57,191 nt of DNA from an uncultured Oscillibacter sp. (GTDB taxonomy: Bacteria; Bacillota; Clostridia; Oscillospirales; Oscillospiraceae): assembly GCA_900548505.1 (NCBI GenBank), contig URKI01000005.1, positions 1-57,191 of the forward strand. The letters run 5' to 3'. Both the position numbers and the translations under genes were made by a program. Numbering within the stretch: the stretch's first letter is position 1; every line of letters begins with the position of its first letter. Shown in pieces: positions 25,187-35,808 of the stretch. The notes under the pieces are model-generated. The model searched no databases. It was given only the letters and a program-made list of their open reading frames with translations, and was not told the origin of the DNA.

Positions 25187-25756
25187 TCACGGTTGGGCCG
25201 CGAAGCGAGCCCTGTCCCGGTCGATCTTTTTCTGGTAGCGGTCCTGCTCGGAAAAAACGCAGCCGCAATACTTCTGCATGTAGAAGCCAAGCTCCCGGGC
25301 CCGCTGGTTTCCCTCCCGGAAATTGGGGCGGAAATCCCGGTAGAGGAAGGTGACGCCGTACCGCTCCGCGGCGGAGCGGGCAGCTGCGGCGATGGCCTCA
25401 TGGTTTTGGTAGGTGCTGGCAAGCAGGGTGGAGGTGAAAGCTGCAAAGCCGTGCTCTGCGGCGTAGCGGGCCGTCTCCTCCAGCCGGTGCCCATAGCAGT
25501 AGCTGCAGCGGTGGTCAATATCAGAGGCCACATGCTCCACAAATTCCCGCAGACCGTAGTCCTCCTGGACCCGCACCTCCATGCCGATGGTGGGGGCATA
25601 CTCCAGCAGGCAGTCCCGCCGGGCCTCGTATTCTTTCCAGGGGTGGATATTGGGGTTATACCAGAACGCCACCGGCTCGATGCCCTCGGCGCGCAATGGC
25701 TCGATGCAGCTGAGCGAGCAGGGAGCGCAGCAGCAGTGCAGCAGGACCTGATCCAT
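25187..25756 (-). CDS. queH: Epoxyqueuosine reductase QueH
   Basis: The 189-residue QueH (DUF208) carries out the last step of queuosine biosynthesis without cobalamin. The Fe-S/metal cysteines are visible: HCCCAPCS (7-14), DHRCSYCYGHR (~81-91) and the C-terminal YCGCVFSEQDR. GGGAGG (25765-25770) precedes the ATG. The same frame remains open far upstream, antisense to the activase gene, but that extension has no family match and lies beyond the ribosome binding site. Confidence 0.94.
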   Translation of the reverse strand: MDQVLLHCCCAPCSLSCIEPLRAEGIEPVAFWYNPNIHPWKEYEARRDCLLEYAPTIGMEVRVQEDYGLREFVEHVASDIDHRCSYCYGHRLEETARYAAEHGFAAFTSTLLASTYQNHEAIAAAARSAAERYGVTFLYRDFRPNFREGNQRARELGFYMQKYCGCVFSEQDRYQKKIDRDRARFAAQP

Positions 25757-25870
25757 GAATGAACCTCCCGTTCTTTGTTCGAAATAGATAAAATTCAGTA
25801 TATCACAGAGTGGAAAAAAGGGGAAGAAAAAAGATAAACGATTTCTTAACGATTTTTTTACACACTTGCC

Positions 25871-25911
25871 GCAATTTGTCAATTGCACATTCCGAGGAAA
25901 AAGAGTACAAT
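25871..25911 (+). promoter_or_regulatory. Promoter with dyad over the -35 of the double-activase gene
   Basis: TTGCAC (25883-25888), 17 bp, TACAAT (25906-25911). A perfect inverted repeat GCAATT-TGTC-AATTGC (25871-25886) overlaps the -35, a candidate operator. The interval 25757-25987 is otherwise AT-rich with no gene. Confidence 0.6.
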
Positions 25912-25987
25912 ACACAACTAATGTGGTATCTTGCGGCTTACCGGCTGGAACGGGCTGTGTAAGCGGTTTCCAAAGGAGGAAAACAGA

Positions 25988-28915
25988 TTGAAAGTCGGCC
26001 TTGATGTAGGCTCCACCACCATCAAGTGTGTGGTTTTGGACGATGCGGACCGCATCGTGTACAGTACATATGAGCGGCATTTCAGCCATATCCTGGAAAA
26101 GTCCGAGGAGCTTTTGCGCCGGGTGGCGGAGCAGTATATCCCCGGCGGCAGCGCCCAGCTGACCATCTCCGGCTCTGCCGGCATGGGAATGGCGGACAGC
26201 GTGGGCGTTCCCTTTGTGCAGGAGGTGTTTGCCACCCGCGTGGCGGCAGGACGGCTGGCCCCCGGCACCGATGTGATCATCGAGCTGGGCGGCGAGGACG
26301 CCAAGATATTGTTTTTGACCGGCGGCACGGAGGTGCGCATGAACGGCTCCTGTGCCGGCGGCACCGGCGCGTTCATCGACCAGATGGCCACCCTTTTGAA
26401 GATGAGCGCCGACGAGATGGACGCGGCGGCTGTCCGGGCGGAAAAGACCTATACCATCGCCTCCCGCTGCGGCGTGTTCGCCAAGAGCGATGTGCAGCCC
26501 CTTATCAACCAGGGTGCCCGGGCGGAGGACATCGCCGCCAGCATCTATCAGGCGGTGGTGAACCAGACCATCGCGGGATTGGCCCAGGGCCGTCCCATCA
26601 CCGGCAACGTGCTGTATCTGGGCGGACCGCTGACCTTCTCCCGCTGCCTGCGCCGCAGCTTCGACAAGACCCTGGGCGTCCAGGGCACCTGCCCGGACAA
26701 CAGCCTGCTGTTCGTTGCCCTGGGCGCGGCCTTCTACGCAGACCAGACCTTCTCTTTGGAGACTGTGGCGGAGGAGCTCAAGACCCGGGGCGCTTCCGAG
26801 ACTTACCGCTCCCAGCCGCCTCTTTTTGAGAGCAAGGAGGAATACGAGGCATTCCGGGCCCGGCACGCCAAGGCGGCGGTGCCCCGGGTGCCCTTCACGG
26901 CGGACTACGCCGCCCCGGTACACATCGGCATCGACTCCGGCTCCACCACCGTCAAGCTGGTGGTGATCGACCAGGATGCCCGGCTGCTGTTTACGGATTA
27001 CCGGCCCAACCTGGGCAACCCCGTGCCGCTGATCCGGGAAGTGCTCACCAAGCTCTATGAGGAGCATCCGGCGCTGCATGTTGCCTCCGTGACCACCACC
27101 GGCTACGGCGAGGACCTGGCCAAGTCTGCATTCCATGCCGATTACGGCGTGGTGGAGACGGTGGCCCACTTCACCGCTGCCCGGCACTTTTTGCCCAATG
27201 TGGACTTCATCATCGATATCGGCGGTCAGGACATGAAGTGCTTTAAGATCGACCAGGGCGCCATCAGCAACATCTTCCTCAACGAGGCCTGCTCCTCCGG
27301 CTGCGGAAGCTTCCTGCAGACCTTTGCCCAGGCTCTGGGCTACGACGTGAAGGAGTTTGCCAAGCTGGGCCTCTTTGCCGACCGCCCTGTGGACCTGGGC
27401 AGCCGCTGCACGGTGTTTATGAACTCCTCTGTCAAGCAGGCCCAGAAGGACGGCGCCACCATCGAAAATATCTCTGCGGGACTTTCCATCTCCGTGGTGA
27501 AAAACGCCATCTACAAGGTCATCCGCGCTGCCTCCCCGGAGGAGCTGGGCCGCAACATCGTGGTCCAGGGTGGCACGTTCTACAACGAGGCCGTGCTGCG
27601 GGCCTTTGAAAAGGAGATGGGCGTGGAGGTCATCCGGCCCGATATCGCCGGACTCATGGGCGCTTACGGTGCGGCCCTCTACGGTCGCAGCAAGGCAGGC
27701 GACAATGCGGTGAGCACGCTGCTGAGTCAGCAGGAGCTCAAGGACTTCCGCCAGGAGACCCGCAATGAAGTTTGCGGCCGCTGCGGCAACAACTGCCAGC
27801 TGACCATCAGCACCTTTGCCGACGGCGGCACCTACATCAGCGGCAACCGCTGCGACCGCCCGGTCACCGGTAAGGCGGACTCCGGCGAGCGCAACCTCTA
27901 TGCCTATAAGCGCAAGCTGATCCTGGGCTACAAGCCCGTTCCCGGCAAGCGGGGCAAGATCGGCATCCCCCTGTGCCTGAACATGTGGGAGCTGCTGCCT
28001 TTCTGGCACACGTTCTTCACCAAGCTGGGCTTTGCGGTGTACCACAGCCCCCTGTCCAGCCGGGACCTCTACCTCAAGGGCCAGGGCACCATCCCCAGCG
28101 ATACGGCGTGCTTCCCGGCCAAGCTGGCCCACGGCCATATCCACTTCCTCTCCAAGCTGGGGCTGGACGCTATCTTCTATCCCTGTATGACCTACAACCT
28201 GGATGAGGGCCTGGGCGACAACCACTATAACTGCCCGGTGGTGGCCTATTACCCGGAAGTCATCGCCGGCAACTGCCCGGAGATCAAGGACACCAAGTTC
28301 ATCTATGACTACGTGGGACTGCACCGCCCCAAGGATTTTACCAAGAAGATCCACGAGGCCATGCGCCGTTACTTCCCGGACATCACCCGCGGCGAGGTGC
28401 GGGAGGCGGCGGACGCGGCCTATGCCGAGTATGCCCATCACATGTCCCTCATCCGCAAGGAGGGCGAGCGAGTCATGGACCAGGCCCGGGCCGAGGGCCG
28501 GCGGATCATCGTGCTGGCGGGCCGTCCCTACCATGTGGACCCGGAGGTGAACCACGGCATCGATACCCTCATCACCCAGTTCGGCGCTGCCGTGGTGACG
28601 GAGGACTCCATCTCCAACCGGGTGGAGAAATTCCCCACCACCGTGCTCAACCAGTGGACCTATCACGCCCGGCTGTACGCGGCGGCCAAGTACTGCTGCG
28701 ACCACCAGGACATGGACCTGGTGCAGCTGGTGAGCTTCGGCTGCGGCGTGGATGCCATCACCTCTGATGAGACCAGAGAGATCCTGCTTGCGGGCGGCAA
28801 GCTCTATACCCAGCTGAAAATCGACGAGATCACCAACCTGGGCGCGGTGCGCATCCGCCTGCGGAGCCTGTTTGCCGCCCTGGATGAACAAGACGAAGCA
28901 AGAAAGGAGCGGTAA
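25988..28915 (+). CDS. Double acyl-CoA dehydratase activase / DUF2229 fusion protein
   Basis: The 975-residue protein has two tandem BadF/BcrA/HgdC-type ASKHA ATPase domains. Domain 1 (~1-255) starts KVGLDVGSTTIK and keeps NGSCAGGTGAFIDQM and SRCGVFAKSDVQ; domain 2 (~312-560) keeps GIDSGSTTVK, DIGGQDMK, NEACSSGCGSFLQT and SRCTVFMNSSV. From ~594 comes a Cys-rich CGRCGNNC and a DUF2229 domain. In characterised activases an ATPase dimer with a bridging [4Fe-4S] cluster drives electrons to a dehydratase; here both ATPase copies are in one chain. TTG at 25988 is chosen because AAAGGAGG sits 8 bases before it. It is followed by its partner after 1 base. Confidence 0.88.
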   Translation: MKVGLDVGSTTIKCVVLDDADRIVYSTYERHFSHILEKSEELLRRVAEQYIPGGSAQLTISGSAGMGMADSVGVPFVQEVFATRVAAGRLAPGTDVIIELGGEDAKILFLTGGTEVRMNGSCAGGTGAFIDQMATLLKMSADEMDAAAVRAEKTYTIASRCGVFAKSDVQPLINQGARAEDIAASIYQAVVNQTIAGLAQGRPITGNVLYLGGPLTFSRCLRRSFDKTLGVQGTCPDNSLLFVALGAAFYADQTFSLETVAEELKTRGASETYRSQPPLFESKEEYEAFRARHAKAAVPRVPFTADYAAPVHIGIDSGSTTVKLVVIDQDARLLFTDYRPNLGNPVPLIREVLTKLYEEHPALHVASVTTTGYGEDLAKSAFHADYGVVETVAHFTAARHFLPNVDFIIDIGGQDMKCFKIDQGAISNIFLNEACSSGCGSFLQTFAQALGYDVKEFAKLGLFADRPVDLGSRCTVFMNSSVKQAQKDGATIENISAGLSISVVKNAIYKVIRAASPEELGRNIVVQGGTFYNEAVLRAFEKEMGVEVIRPDIAGLMGAYGAALYGRSKAGDNAVSTLLSQQELKDFRQETRNEVCGRCGNNCQLTISTFADGGTYISGNRCDRPVTGKADSGERNLYAYKRKLILGYKPVPGKRGKIGIPLCLNMWELLPFWHTFFTKLGFAVYHSPLSSRDLYLKGQGTIPSDTACFPAKLAHGHIHFLSKLGLDAIFYPCMTYNLDEGLGDNHYNCPVVAYYPEVIAGNCPEIKDTKFIYDYVGLHRPKDFTKKIHEAMRRYFPDITRGEVREAADAAYAEYAHHMSLIRKEGERVMDQARAEGRRIIVLAGRPYHVDPEVNHGIDTLITQFGAAVVTEDSISNRVEKFPTTVLNQWTYHARLYAAAKYCCDHQDMDLVQLVSFGCGVDAITSDETREILLAGGKLYTQLKIDEITNLGAVRIRLRSLFAALDEQDEARKER

Positions 28916-28916
28916 T

Positions 28917-30233
<1,317 letters not shown>

Positions 30234-30255
30234 GCACCGGCAGGGAGAAAAAGAG

Positions 30256-30294
30256 AGGACCGGCGGCGCAAAAGGCCGCCGGTCCTGCTTTTTT
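30256..30294 (+). terminator. Intrinsic terminator after the dehydratase-like pair
   Basis: 12-bp stem AGGACCGGCGGC / GCCGCCGGTCCT followed by GCTTTTTT. Confidence 0.88.
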
Positions 30295-30307
30295 CGAGGG
30301 AAATCAT

Positions 30308-30337
30308 TTGACGAACGGCGCAATATGGTAGTATAAT
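30308..30337 (+). promoter_or_regulatory. Promoter of the methyltransferase-ecf-truA unit
   Basis: TTGACG (30308-30313), 18 bp, TATAAT (30332-30337). Confidence 0.75.
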
Positions 30338-30371
30338 AACATGATTTACTATGTACACGGAGGAGCAGCTT

Positions 30372-31235
30372 ATGTGGATCGCGGACAAGTGGCAGGACTA
30401 TGAGCTTCTGGACTGCGGCGGGGGAGAGAAGCTGGAGCGCTGGGACAAGCAGTATCTGGTGCGGCCCGACCCCCAGGCGATTTGGGACACGCCCCGGAAA
30501 AACCCCGCCTGGAAGCGGGCGGACGGACGGTATCTGCGCAGCCAGACCGGCGGCGGGCATTGGGAGAAAAAGTCCCTGCCGGAGAGCTGGAAGATCCATT
30601 ACGGGGAGCTGACGTTCCAGGTCAAGCCCATGAACTTCAAACATACGGGCCTTTTCCCCGAGCAGGCGGTCAACTGGGATTTCGTCATGGACAAGATCCG
30701 CTCTGCCGGCCGGCCCATCCGGGTACTGAACCTGTTTGCCTATACGGGCGGCGCCACGGTGGCCTGCGCCAAGGCGGGGGCCAGTGTGTGCCATGTGGAC
30801 GCGGCCAAGGGTATGGTGGCCTGGGCCAAGGACAATGCCCGCCTTTCCGGCCTGGAGGATGCGCCCATCCGCTGGATCGTGGATGACTGCGCCAAGTTTG
30901 TGGAGCGGGAGATCCGCCGGGGCAAGACCTACGACGCCATCATCATGGACCCGCCCAGCTACGGCCGGGGCCCCGGCGGCGAGGTGTGGAAGCTGGAGGA
31001 GAGCCTGTATCCCTTTGTGAAGCTGTGCACGGGCGTGCTGTCGGATAAGCCGCTGTTCGTGCTCATCAACTCCTACACCACGGGCCTTGCCCCCTCGGTG
31101 CTGGGGTATCTCCTGCACACGCTGGTGGCGGAGAAATATGGCGGCAAGTGCACCTGGGACGAGCTGGGCCTCCCCGTAACGGAGACGGGCCTGGCATTGC
31201 CCTGCGGCGCAACGGGCCGCTGGTTTTCGGAGTGA
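30372..31235 (+). CDS. Class I SAM-dependent methyltransferase (RlmI/RlmK-like)
   Basis: The 287-residue protein has a Rossmann methyltransferase core: SAM loop VLNLFAYTGGATVACAKAG (~118-136), acidic residue in VCHVDAAKGMVAWAKDN, and the motif IIMDPPSYGRGP (~190-202). It resembles the 23S rRNA cytosine-5 or guanine-N2 methyltransferases but lacks the N-terminal PUA domain of RlmI. The ATG at 30372 follows GGAGGAG; an in-frame ATG seven codons earlier would place this site inside the gene. The rRNA target is inferred. Confidence 0.85.
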   Translation: MWIADKWQDYELLDCGGGEKLERWDKQYLVRPDPQAIWDTPRKNPAWKRADGRYLRSQTGGGHWEKKSLPESWKIHYGELTFQVKPMNFKHTGLFPEQAVNWDFVMDKIRSAGRPIRVLNLFAYTGGATVACAKAGASVCHVDAAKGMVAWAKDNARLSGLEDAPIRWIVDDCAKFVEREIRRGKTYDAIIMDPPSYGRGPGGEVWKLEESLYPFVKLCTGVLSDKPLFVLINSYTTGLAPSVLGYLLHTLVAEKYGGKCTWDELGLPVTETGLALPCGATGRWFSE

Positions 31236-31245
31236 CAGATAGAGT

Positions 31246-32097
31246 ATGGAAACGATGATCCAAACAGAGGACCTGCAATTCGCCTACCCGGCGGAGGAGG
31301 GAAAAACTGCGCCGTTGGCGCTGGACGGCGTGACGCTTGCCATTGAGCGGGGCAGCTTTGTGGTGGTGCTGGGGCACAACGGCTCCGGCAAGTCCACCCT
31401 GGCCAAGACCCTCAACGGCGTGCTGCTGCCCTGCGGCGGCCGGGTGCTGGTGGAGGGAATGGACACCCGGGACGAGGCGAAGCTCCTGGCTATCCGCCAG
31501 CGGGTGGGTATGGTGTTCCAGAACCCGGATAACCAGATTGTGGCCAACGTGGTGGAAGAGGACGTGGCCTTTGCCCCGGAGAACCTGGGCGTTCCTACAG
31601 AGGAGATCCGCCGCCGGGTGGACGATGCTCTAGCCGCCGTCGGCATGAGCGAGTTCGTGCGCCACGCGCCGCACCTGCTCTCCGGCGGACAAAAGCAGCG
31701 CATTGCCATTGCCGGCGTGCTGGCCATGGAGCCAGCGTGCATCGTGCTGGACGAGGCCACTGCCATGCTGGACCCGGTGGGCCGGCGGGAGGTGCTCTCC
31801 ACCGTCCACCGTCTCAACCGGGAAAAGGGCATCACCGTGGTGCTCATCACCCACCACATGGACGAGGCCGAGGAGGCCGACCGGGTGGTGGTCATGGACG
31901 GCGGCAAGGTGGCCATGGACGGCACGCCCCGGGAGGTATTCACCCAGGTGGACGCACTGCGGTCCATGGGGCTGACCGTGCCGGACACGGTGGACCTTCT
32001 GGACCGGCTGCGCCGGGACGGGGTGGACGTGCCCCTGGACGCGCTGACGGTGGAGGAATGTGCCGACGCCGTCTTTGCGGCCATGAACAAACAATGA
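31246..32097 (+). CDS. ecfA1: ECF transporter energy-coupling ATPase EcfA1
   Basis: The 283-residue ABC ATPase has Walker A GHNGSGKST (~43-51), Q-loop MVFQNPDNQIVANVVEEDVAF, signature LSGGQKQRIAIAG and Walker B ACIVLDEATAMLDP. It is one half of the EcfA1-EcfA2 heterodimer that, with EcfT, powers uptake by interchangeable vitamin-binding S components. Note ATA in the switch where EcfA2 has PTA. The start is uncertain: ATG at 31246 or 31255, neither with a strong Shine-Dalgarno. No S component gene lies in the window. Confidence 0.95.
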   Translation: METMIQTEDLQFAYPAEEGKTAPLALDGVTLAIERGSFVVVLGHNGSGKSTLAKTLNGVLLPCGGRVLVEGMDTRDEAKLLAIRQRVGMVFQNPDNQIVANVVEEDVAFAPENLGVPTEEIRRRVDDALAAVGMSEFVRHAPHLLSGGQKQRIAIAGVLAMEPACIVLDEATAMLDPVGRREVLSTVHRLNREKGITVVLITHHMDEAEEADRVVVMDGGKVAMDGTPREVFTQVDALRSMGLTVPDTVDLLDRLRRDGVDVPLDALTVEECADAVFAAMNKQ

Positions 32098-32984
32098 CGG
32101 AAAGGGACGGACAAGGATTGGAACCGATTCTTAGTATCAAACACCTGACCCATACCTATGGGATCGGCACGCCCTTTTGCCGCAGTGCGGTGGAGGATGT
32201 GTCCTTTGACGTAATGGACGGGGAGTTTCTGGGCGTCATCGGCCACACCGGCTCCGGCAAGTCCACGCTCATTCAGCACCTGAACGGACTGCTGCGGCCC
32301 ACTTCCGGCCAGATTCTGCTGGGGGGCCGGGATATCTGGGCGGAACCCAAGAAGATTCGGGACGTGCGGTTCCAGGTGGGGCTGGTGTTCCAGTACCCGG
32401 AGTACCAGCTCTTTGAGGAGACCGTGTATAAGGATATCGCCTTCGGCCCGGCCAACATGGGAAAGACCGGGGCGGAGCTGGACCGCTGCGTGCGGGAGAG
32501 TGCGAAGCTTGTGGGCATCCGGGACGACCAGCTGCAAAAATCCCCCTTTGAGCTCTCCGGCGGCCAAAAGCGCCGGGTGGCGCTGGCCGGTGTGATCGCC
32601 ATGGAGCCCAAGGTGCTGGTGCTGGACGAGCCCACCGCCGGACTGGACCCGGCGGGCCGGGAAAACCTGATGGCCAACATCCGGGACTATCACCGCAACA
32701 AGCATACCACGGTGGTGCTGGTGAGCCACAGTATGGATGAGATCGCCCGAAACGTGGACCGCATCGTGGTGCTCAAATCCGCCCACGTGCTTATGAGCGG
32801 CACCCCGCGGGAGGTATTTGCCCGGGGCGACGAGCTGCTCTCCGCCGGACTGGACGTGCCGGAGGTGACCCGGGTGGCCATGGCGCTCCGTCGCCGGGGA
32901 CTGCCCATCGACCCGGCCGTGTATACGGTGGAGGAGCTGGAGCGTGCGCTGCTGGCGGCGCGGAAAGGCGGTGGCGTATGCTGA
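32094..32984 (+). CDS. ecfA2: ECF transporter energy-coupling ATPase EcfA2
   Basis: The 296-residue second ATPase has Walker A GHTGSGKST, Q-loop LVFQYPEYQLFEETVYKDIAFGP (typical of EcfA2), signature LSGGQKRRVALAG and DEPTAGLDP. The chosen ATG overlaps the ecfA1 stop (ATGA). A TTG at 32118 after AAGGA is a possible alternative that would remove eight residues. It is translationally coupled on both sides. Confidence 0.95.
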   Translation: MTERDGQGLEPILSIKHLTHTYGIGTPFCRSAVEDVSFDVMDGEFLGVIGHTGSGKSTLIQHLNGLLRPTSGQILLGGRDIWAEPKKIRDVRFQVGLVFQYPEYQLFEETVYKDIAFGPANMGKTGAELDRCVRESAKLVGIRDDQLQKSPFELSGGQKRRVALAGVIAMEPKVLVLDEPTAGLDPAGRENLMANIRDYHRNKHTTVVLVSHSMDEIARNVDRIVVLKSAHVLMSGTPREVFARGDELLSAGLDVPEVTRVAMALRRRGLPIDPAVYTVEELERALLAARKGGGVC

Positions 32985-33784
32985 AGGATATCACGCTGGG
33001 ACAGTATTTCCCCGGCGATACGGTGGCCCACCGGCTGGACCCCCGCACGAAGATCTTGCTGGTGGTGCTGTATATCACGGCGCTGTTCTGCGCCAAGGGC
33101 GTCGTGACCTATGCCATCATGGCGGCGGTGCTGGCGGTATGCGTGCGCATTTCCAAGGTGGGACTGCGCGCGCTGGTGCGGGGCCTCAAGCCCGTGCTGT
33201 TCATCATCATTTTCACCGGTATTTTGAACCTCTTCTTCACGCCCGGCGACTATTATCTGGTGGAGTGGGGTTTCCTGCGTATTTCGGACACCGGCTTGCG
33301 CAACGCGGTATTCATGGTCATCCGCATCATGCTGCTCATTATGGGCACGTTCCTGTTGACCTATACCACCAGCCCCATCCGCCTGACGGACGCCCTGGAG
33401 CAGCTCATGGGTGGGCTCAAACGGTTCCATGTGCCGGTGCACGAGCTGGCCATGATGATGTCCATCGCCCTGCGCTTCATTCCCACCCTCATTGAAGAGA
33501 CAGACAAGATCATGTCCGCCCAGAAGGCCCGCGGTGCGGATTTTGAAAGCGGCAGCCTGGTGCAGAAGGCAAAGGCCCTGGTACCCATTCTGGTGCCGCT
33601 GTTTATCAGTGCTTTCCGCCGGGCCGACGAGCTGGCCACGGCTATGGAGTGCCGCTGCTACCACGGCGGCGAGGGCCGGACGAAGCTGCAGGTGCTGCGC
33701 TATGAGGGCCGGGATTACGCGGCGCTCATTCTGGGCGCGGCAGTGTGCGCTTTGGTGATCGTGCTGCGCCAGTTCGGTATTTGA
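32978..33784 (+). CDS. ecfT: ECF transporter transmembrane protein EcfT
   Basis: The 268-residue protein has about five or six membrane helices and both Ala-Arg-Gly-type coupling helices that dock on the ATPases: SAQKARGADF (~177-186) and MECRCYHGGEGRTK (~222-235). It links EcfA1/EcfA2 to vitamin-specific S components in the cytoplasmic membrane. The ATG lies inside the end of ecfA2 (7-base overlap). Confidence 0.95.
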   Translation: MLKDITLGQYFPGDTVAHRLDPRTKILLVVLYITALFCAKGVVTYAIMAAVLAVCVRISKVGLRALVRGLKPVLFIIIFTGILNLFFTPGDYYLVEWGFLRISDTGLRNAVFMVIRIMLLIMGTFLLTYTTSPIRLTDALEQLMGGLKRFHVPVHELAMMMSIALRFIPTLIEETDKIMSAQKARGADFESGSLVQKAKALVPILVPLFISAFRRADELATAMECRCYHGGEGRTKLQVLRYEGRDYAALILGAAVCALVIVLRQFGI

Positions 33785-33815
33785 CCGCTGCGGCGGAGAG
33801 AAAAGGAGCGTCCTC

Positions 33816-34571
33816 ATGCGAAATATTGCCCTGAAACTCATGTATAACGGCACCGCCTACCACGGCTGGCAGGTGCAGAAAAACGCAGTCACCGTCTGTG
33901 AGACGCTGCAGGACGCCCTGACCAAGATCACCGGCGCGCCGGTGCATCTGACCGGCTGCGGCCGCACGGACGCCGGCGTTCATGCAGAGCATTACATCGC
34001 CAATTTCCATACGGACTCCCGCATCCCCGTGGAGCGGCTGCCCTTTGCCATCAACACCCACACGCCGGAGGACATCGCCGTCAAGGAGGCCTATGAGGTG
34101 GCGGAGGATTTCAACGCCATCGGCTCGTGCCTGCGCAAGGAGTATACGTACCGCATCTACAATTCCCGGTTCAAAAACCCCTTTTACGTGAACCGCGCGT
34201 ACTTTTATCCCAAGCATCTGGACGAGGAATTTCTCAGCCGGGCGGCGGGCATGTTCGTGGGTACCCACGATTTCCGCGCCGTGCGCTCTGTGGGCACGGA
34301 GACCCGTTCCACCGTGCGCACCATCTACTACTGCGATGTGACCCGCAGCGGCGACCTTCTGGAGCTGAAGGTGTGCGCCAACGGCTTTTTGTACAACATG
34401 GTCCGTGCCATCACCGGCACGGTGCTCTATGCGGCGGAGGGGAAATTTGCCCCGGAGGACATCCCCGGCATCCTGGAGCGGGGCGACCGCACGGCGGCCG
34501 GTCCCACGGTGCCGCCCGGGGGACTGTACCTGACAAAACTGTGGTATGAGGATGAACGACTCAATGGCTGA
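33816..34571 (+). CDS. truA: tRNA pseudouridine(38-40) synthase TruA
   Basis: The 251-residue pseudouridine synthase modifies the tRNA anticodon arm. The catalytic Asp lies in GCGRTDAGVHAEHY (~48-61), with KEYTYRIYN and FLYNMVRAITGTV further on. AAAAGGAGCG precedes the ATG. It follows ecfT, the usual ecfA-ecfA-ecfT-truA order of Firmicutes, although the ribosomal protein genes that often come first are replaced by an rRNA methyltransferase-like gene. Confidence 0.96.
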   Translation: MRNIALKLMYNGTAYHGWQVQKNAVTVCETLQDALTKITGAPVHLTGCGRTDAGVHAEHYIANFHTDSRIPVERLPFAINTHTPEDIAVKEAYEVAEDFNAIGSCLRKEYTYRIYNSRFKNPFYVNRAYFYPKHLDEEFLSRAAGMFVGTHDFRAVRSVGTETRSTVRTIYYCDVTRSGDLLELKVCANGFLYNMVRAITGTVLYAAEGKFAPEDIPGILERGDRTAAGPTVPPGGLYLTKLWYEDERLNG

Positions 34572-35751
34572 TACGACGAAGGACATCTGGAACGACAGCG
34601 ATGGAGAGGAGCAGCCCCCCAGAAAGCGCGGGAAGCTGGGCCGCTTTGTGCTGTTTTTCCTGACGCTGGCGGTGGTGCTGGCGGTGGTGCTGGTGGCGGC
34701 CTACCGGGACGGCACCGGCTTTGACGTGCTGCGCCGCTACCTCAACTACGGCATCACCAACCAGGAGGAGACGGACGGAGGCTACCATTACGACGCCGCC
34801 GCTAAAAACCGCTTTGCCGCACTGGGCGACACGCTGGTGGTGCTGTCGGATACCTCGCTGCGCTTGCTGGACGGAAACGGCACGGAGCTGTGGTCGGAGA
34901 CGGTGCAGATGGATGCACCGGCCCTGGTCACCGGCGGCGGCCGGGCCGTGGCCTACGGTGTGGGCGGCAAGGTGCTGTATGTGCTGGATGAAAAGGGCCT
35001 TGTGGGCAAGCTGGAAGCCGACGAGGATGAGCCCTATATCGCGGCTACCCTCAATGCCGAGGGCTGGCTTGCGGTGACGGCGGAAAAGAAGAATTACAAG
35101 GGCTGCGTGTCCGTGTACAATGCTTCGTTGGAAAAGGTATTTGACTTCAACTCCTCCCGCCGCTTTGTGACGGACGCCTATGTGACGGACGACTGCAAGC
35201 GCCTGGCGGCCGTGACGCTGGGCCAGGAGGGCGGCACGTTCATCAGCAACGTGGTGCTCTACGACCTGAAAGAAACGGAACCCATGGCAGATTACAGCAT
35301 CACCGACGGCCTGGTCATGTCCATCGGCCAGGTAGACGGCAAGCTGGTCACCGTGGCGGACAGCAAGCTGACGTTTGCAGACCCGGACGGGGAGGTCGCC
35401 GGAGAGTATGCCTACGACAGGGAATACCTGCGGGAGTTTGACTGCCAGGGCGACGGTTACGCGGTGCTGCTTTTGAACCGGTATCAGTCCGGCAGCGTGG
35501 GGCGCCTTGTGACCGTGGGGACCGACGGTGCGGAGATGGCTTCGCTGGATGTGAACCGGGAGATCCTCAGCGTTTCGGCGGCGGGGCGGTACATCGCCGT
35601 GCTGTATACGGACTCTCTGGTGGTCTATAACCCGGACCTTCAGGCATATGCAACATTGGAGGGCACGGATGCGGCCAAGGAGGCGCTGGTGCGCCAGAAC
35701 GGCTCTGCGCTGCTGATCGGATCGGAGTCGGCGCGGCTGTATCTCCCATAA
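34564..35751 (+). CDS. DUF5711 family membrane-anchored beta-propeller-like protein
   Basis: The protein (395 residues from this start) has a charged cytoplasmic N-terminus (EEQPPRKRGKLGR), one membrane helix at about residues 26-45, and a large extracytoplasmic part of repeated short beta strands such as LVVLSDTSLRLLDGNG and GKVLYVLDEKG, as in WD/PQQ-like propellers. It fits DUF5711, of unknown function. The start overlaps the end of truA; ATG at 34546, 34552 or 34564 are possible, and the last is favoured by GAGG about 12 bases upstream. It is probably co-transcribed with truA and the CvpA gene. Confidence 0.8.
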   Translation: MADTTKDIWNDSDGEEQPPRKRGKLGRFVLFFLTLAVVLAVVLVAAYRDGTGFDVLRRYLNYGITNQEETDGGYHYDAAAKNRFAALGDTLVVLSDTSLRLLDGNGTELWSETVQMDAPALVTGGGRAVAYGVGGKVLYVLDEKGLVGKLEADEDEPYIAATLNAEGWLAVTAEKKNYKGCVSVYNASLEKVFDFNSSRRFVTDAYVTDDCKRLAAVTLGQEGGTFISNVVLYDLKETEPMADYSITDGLVMSIGQVDGKLVTVADSKLTFADPDGEVAGEYAYDREYLREFDCQGDGYAVLLLNRYQSGSVGRLVTVGTDGAEMASLDVNREILSVSAAGRYIAVLYTDSLVVYNPDLQAYATLEGTDAAKEALVRQNGSALLIGSESARLYLP

Positions 35752-35808
35752 GAGGAAAGAACTTTTTGGGAGTTAACAAAACGTTTACAGGAGGAAAGGT
35801 AGGCAAGA

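Noticed and set aside
25757..28891. A very long open frame on the minus strand, opposite the double-activase gene and continuous with queH
   Set aside because: It is the antisense of a codon-biased GC-rich gene; no family resemblance, composition rich in His/Gly/Val/Gln, and the queH ribosome binding site sits at its 3' part. Only the last 189 codons are a real gene.
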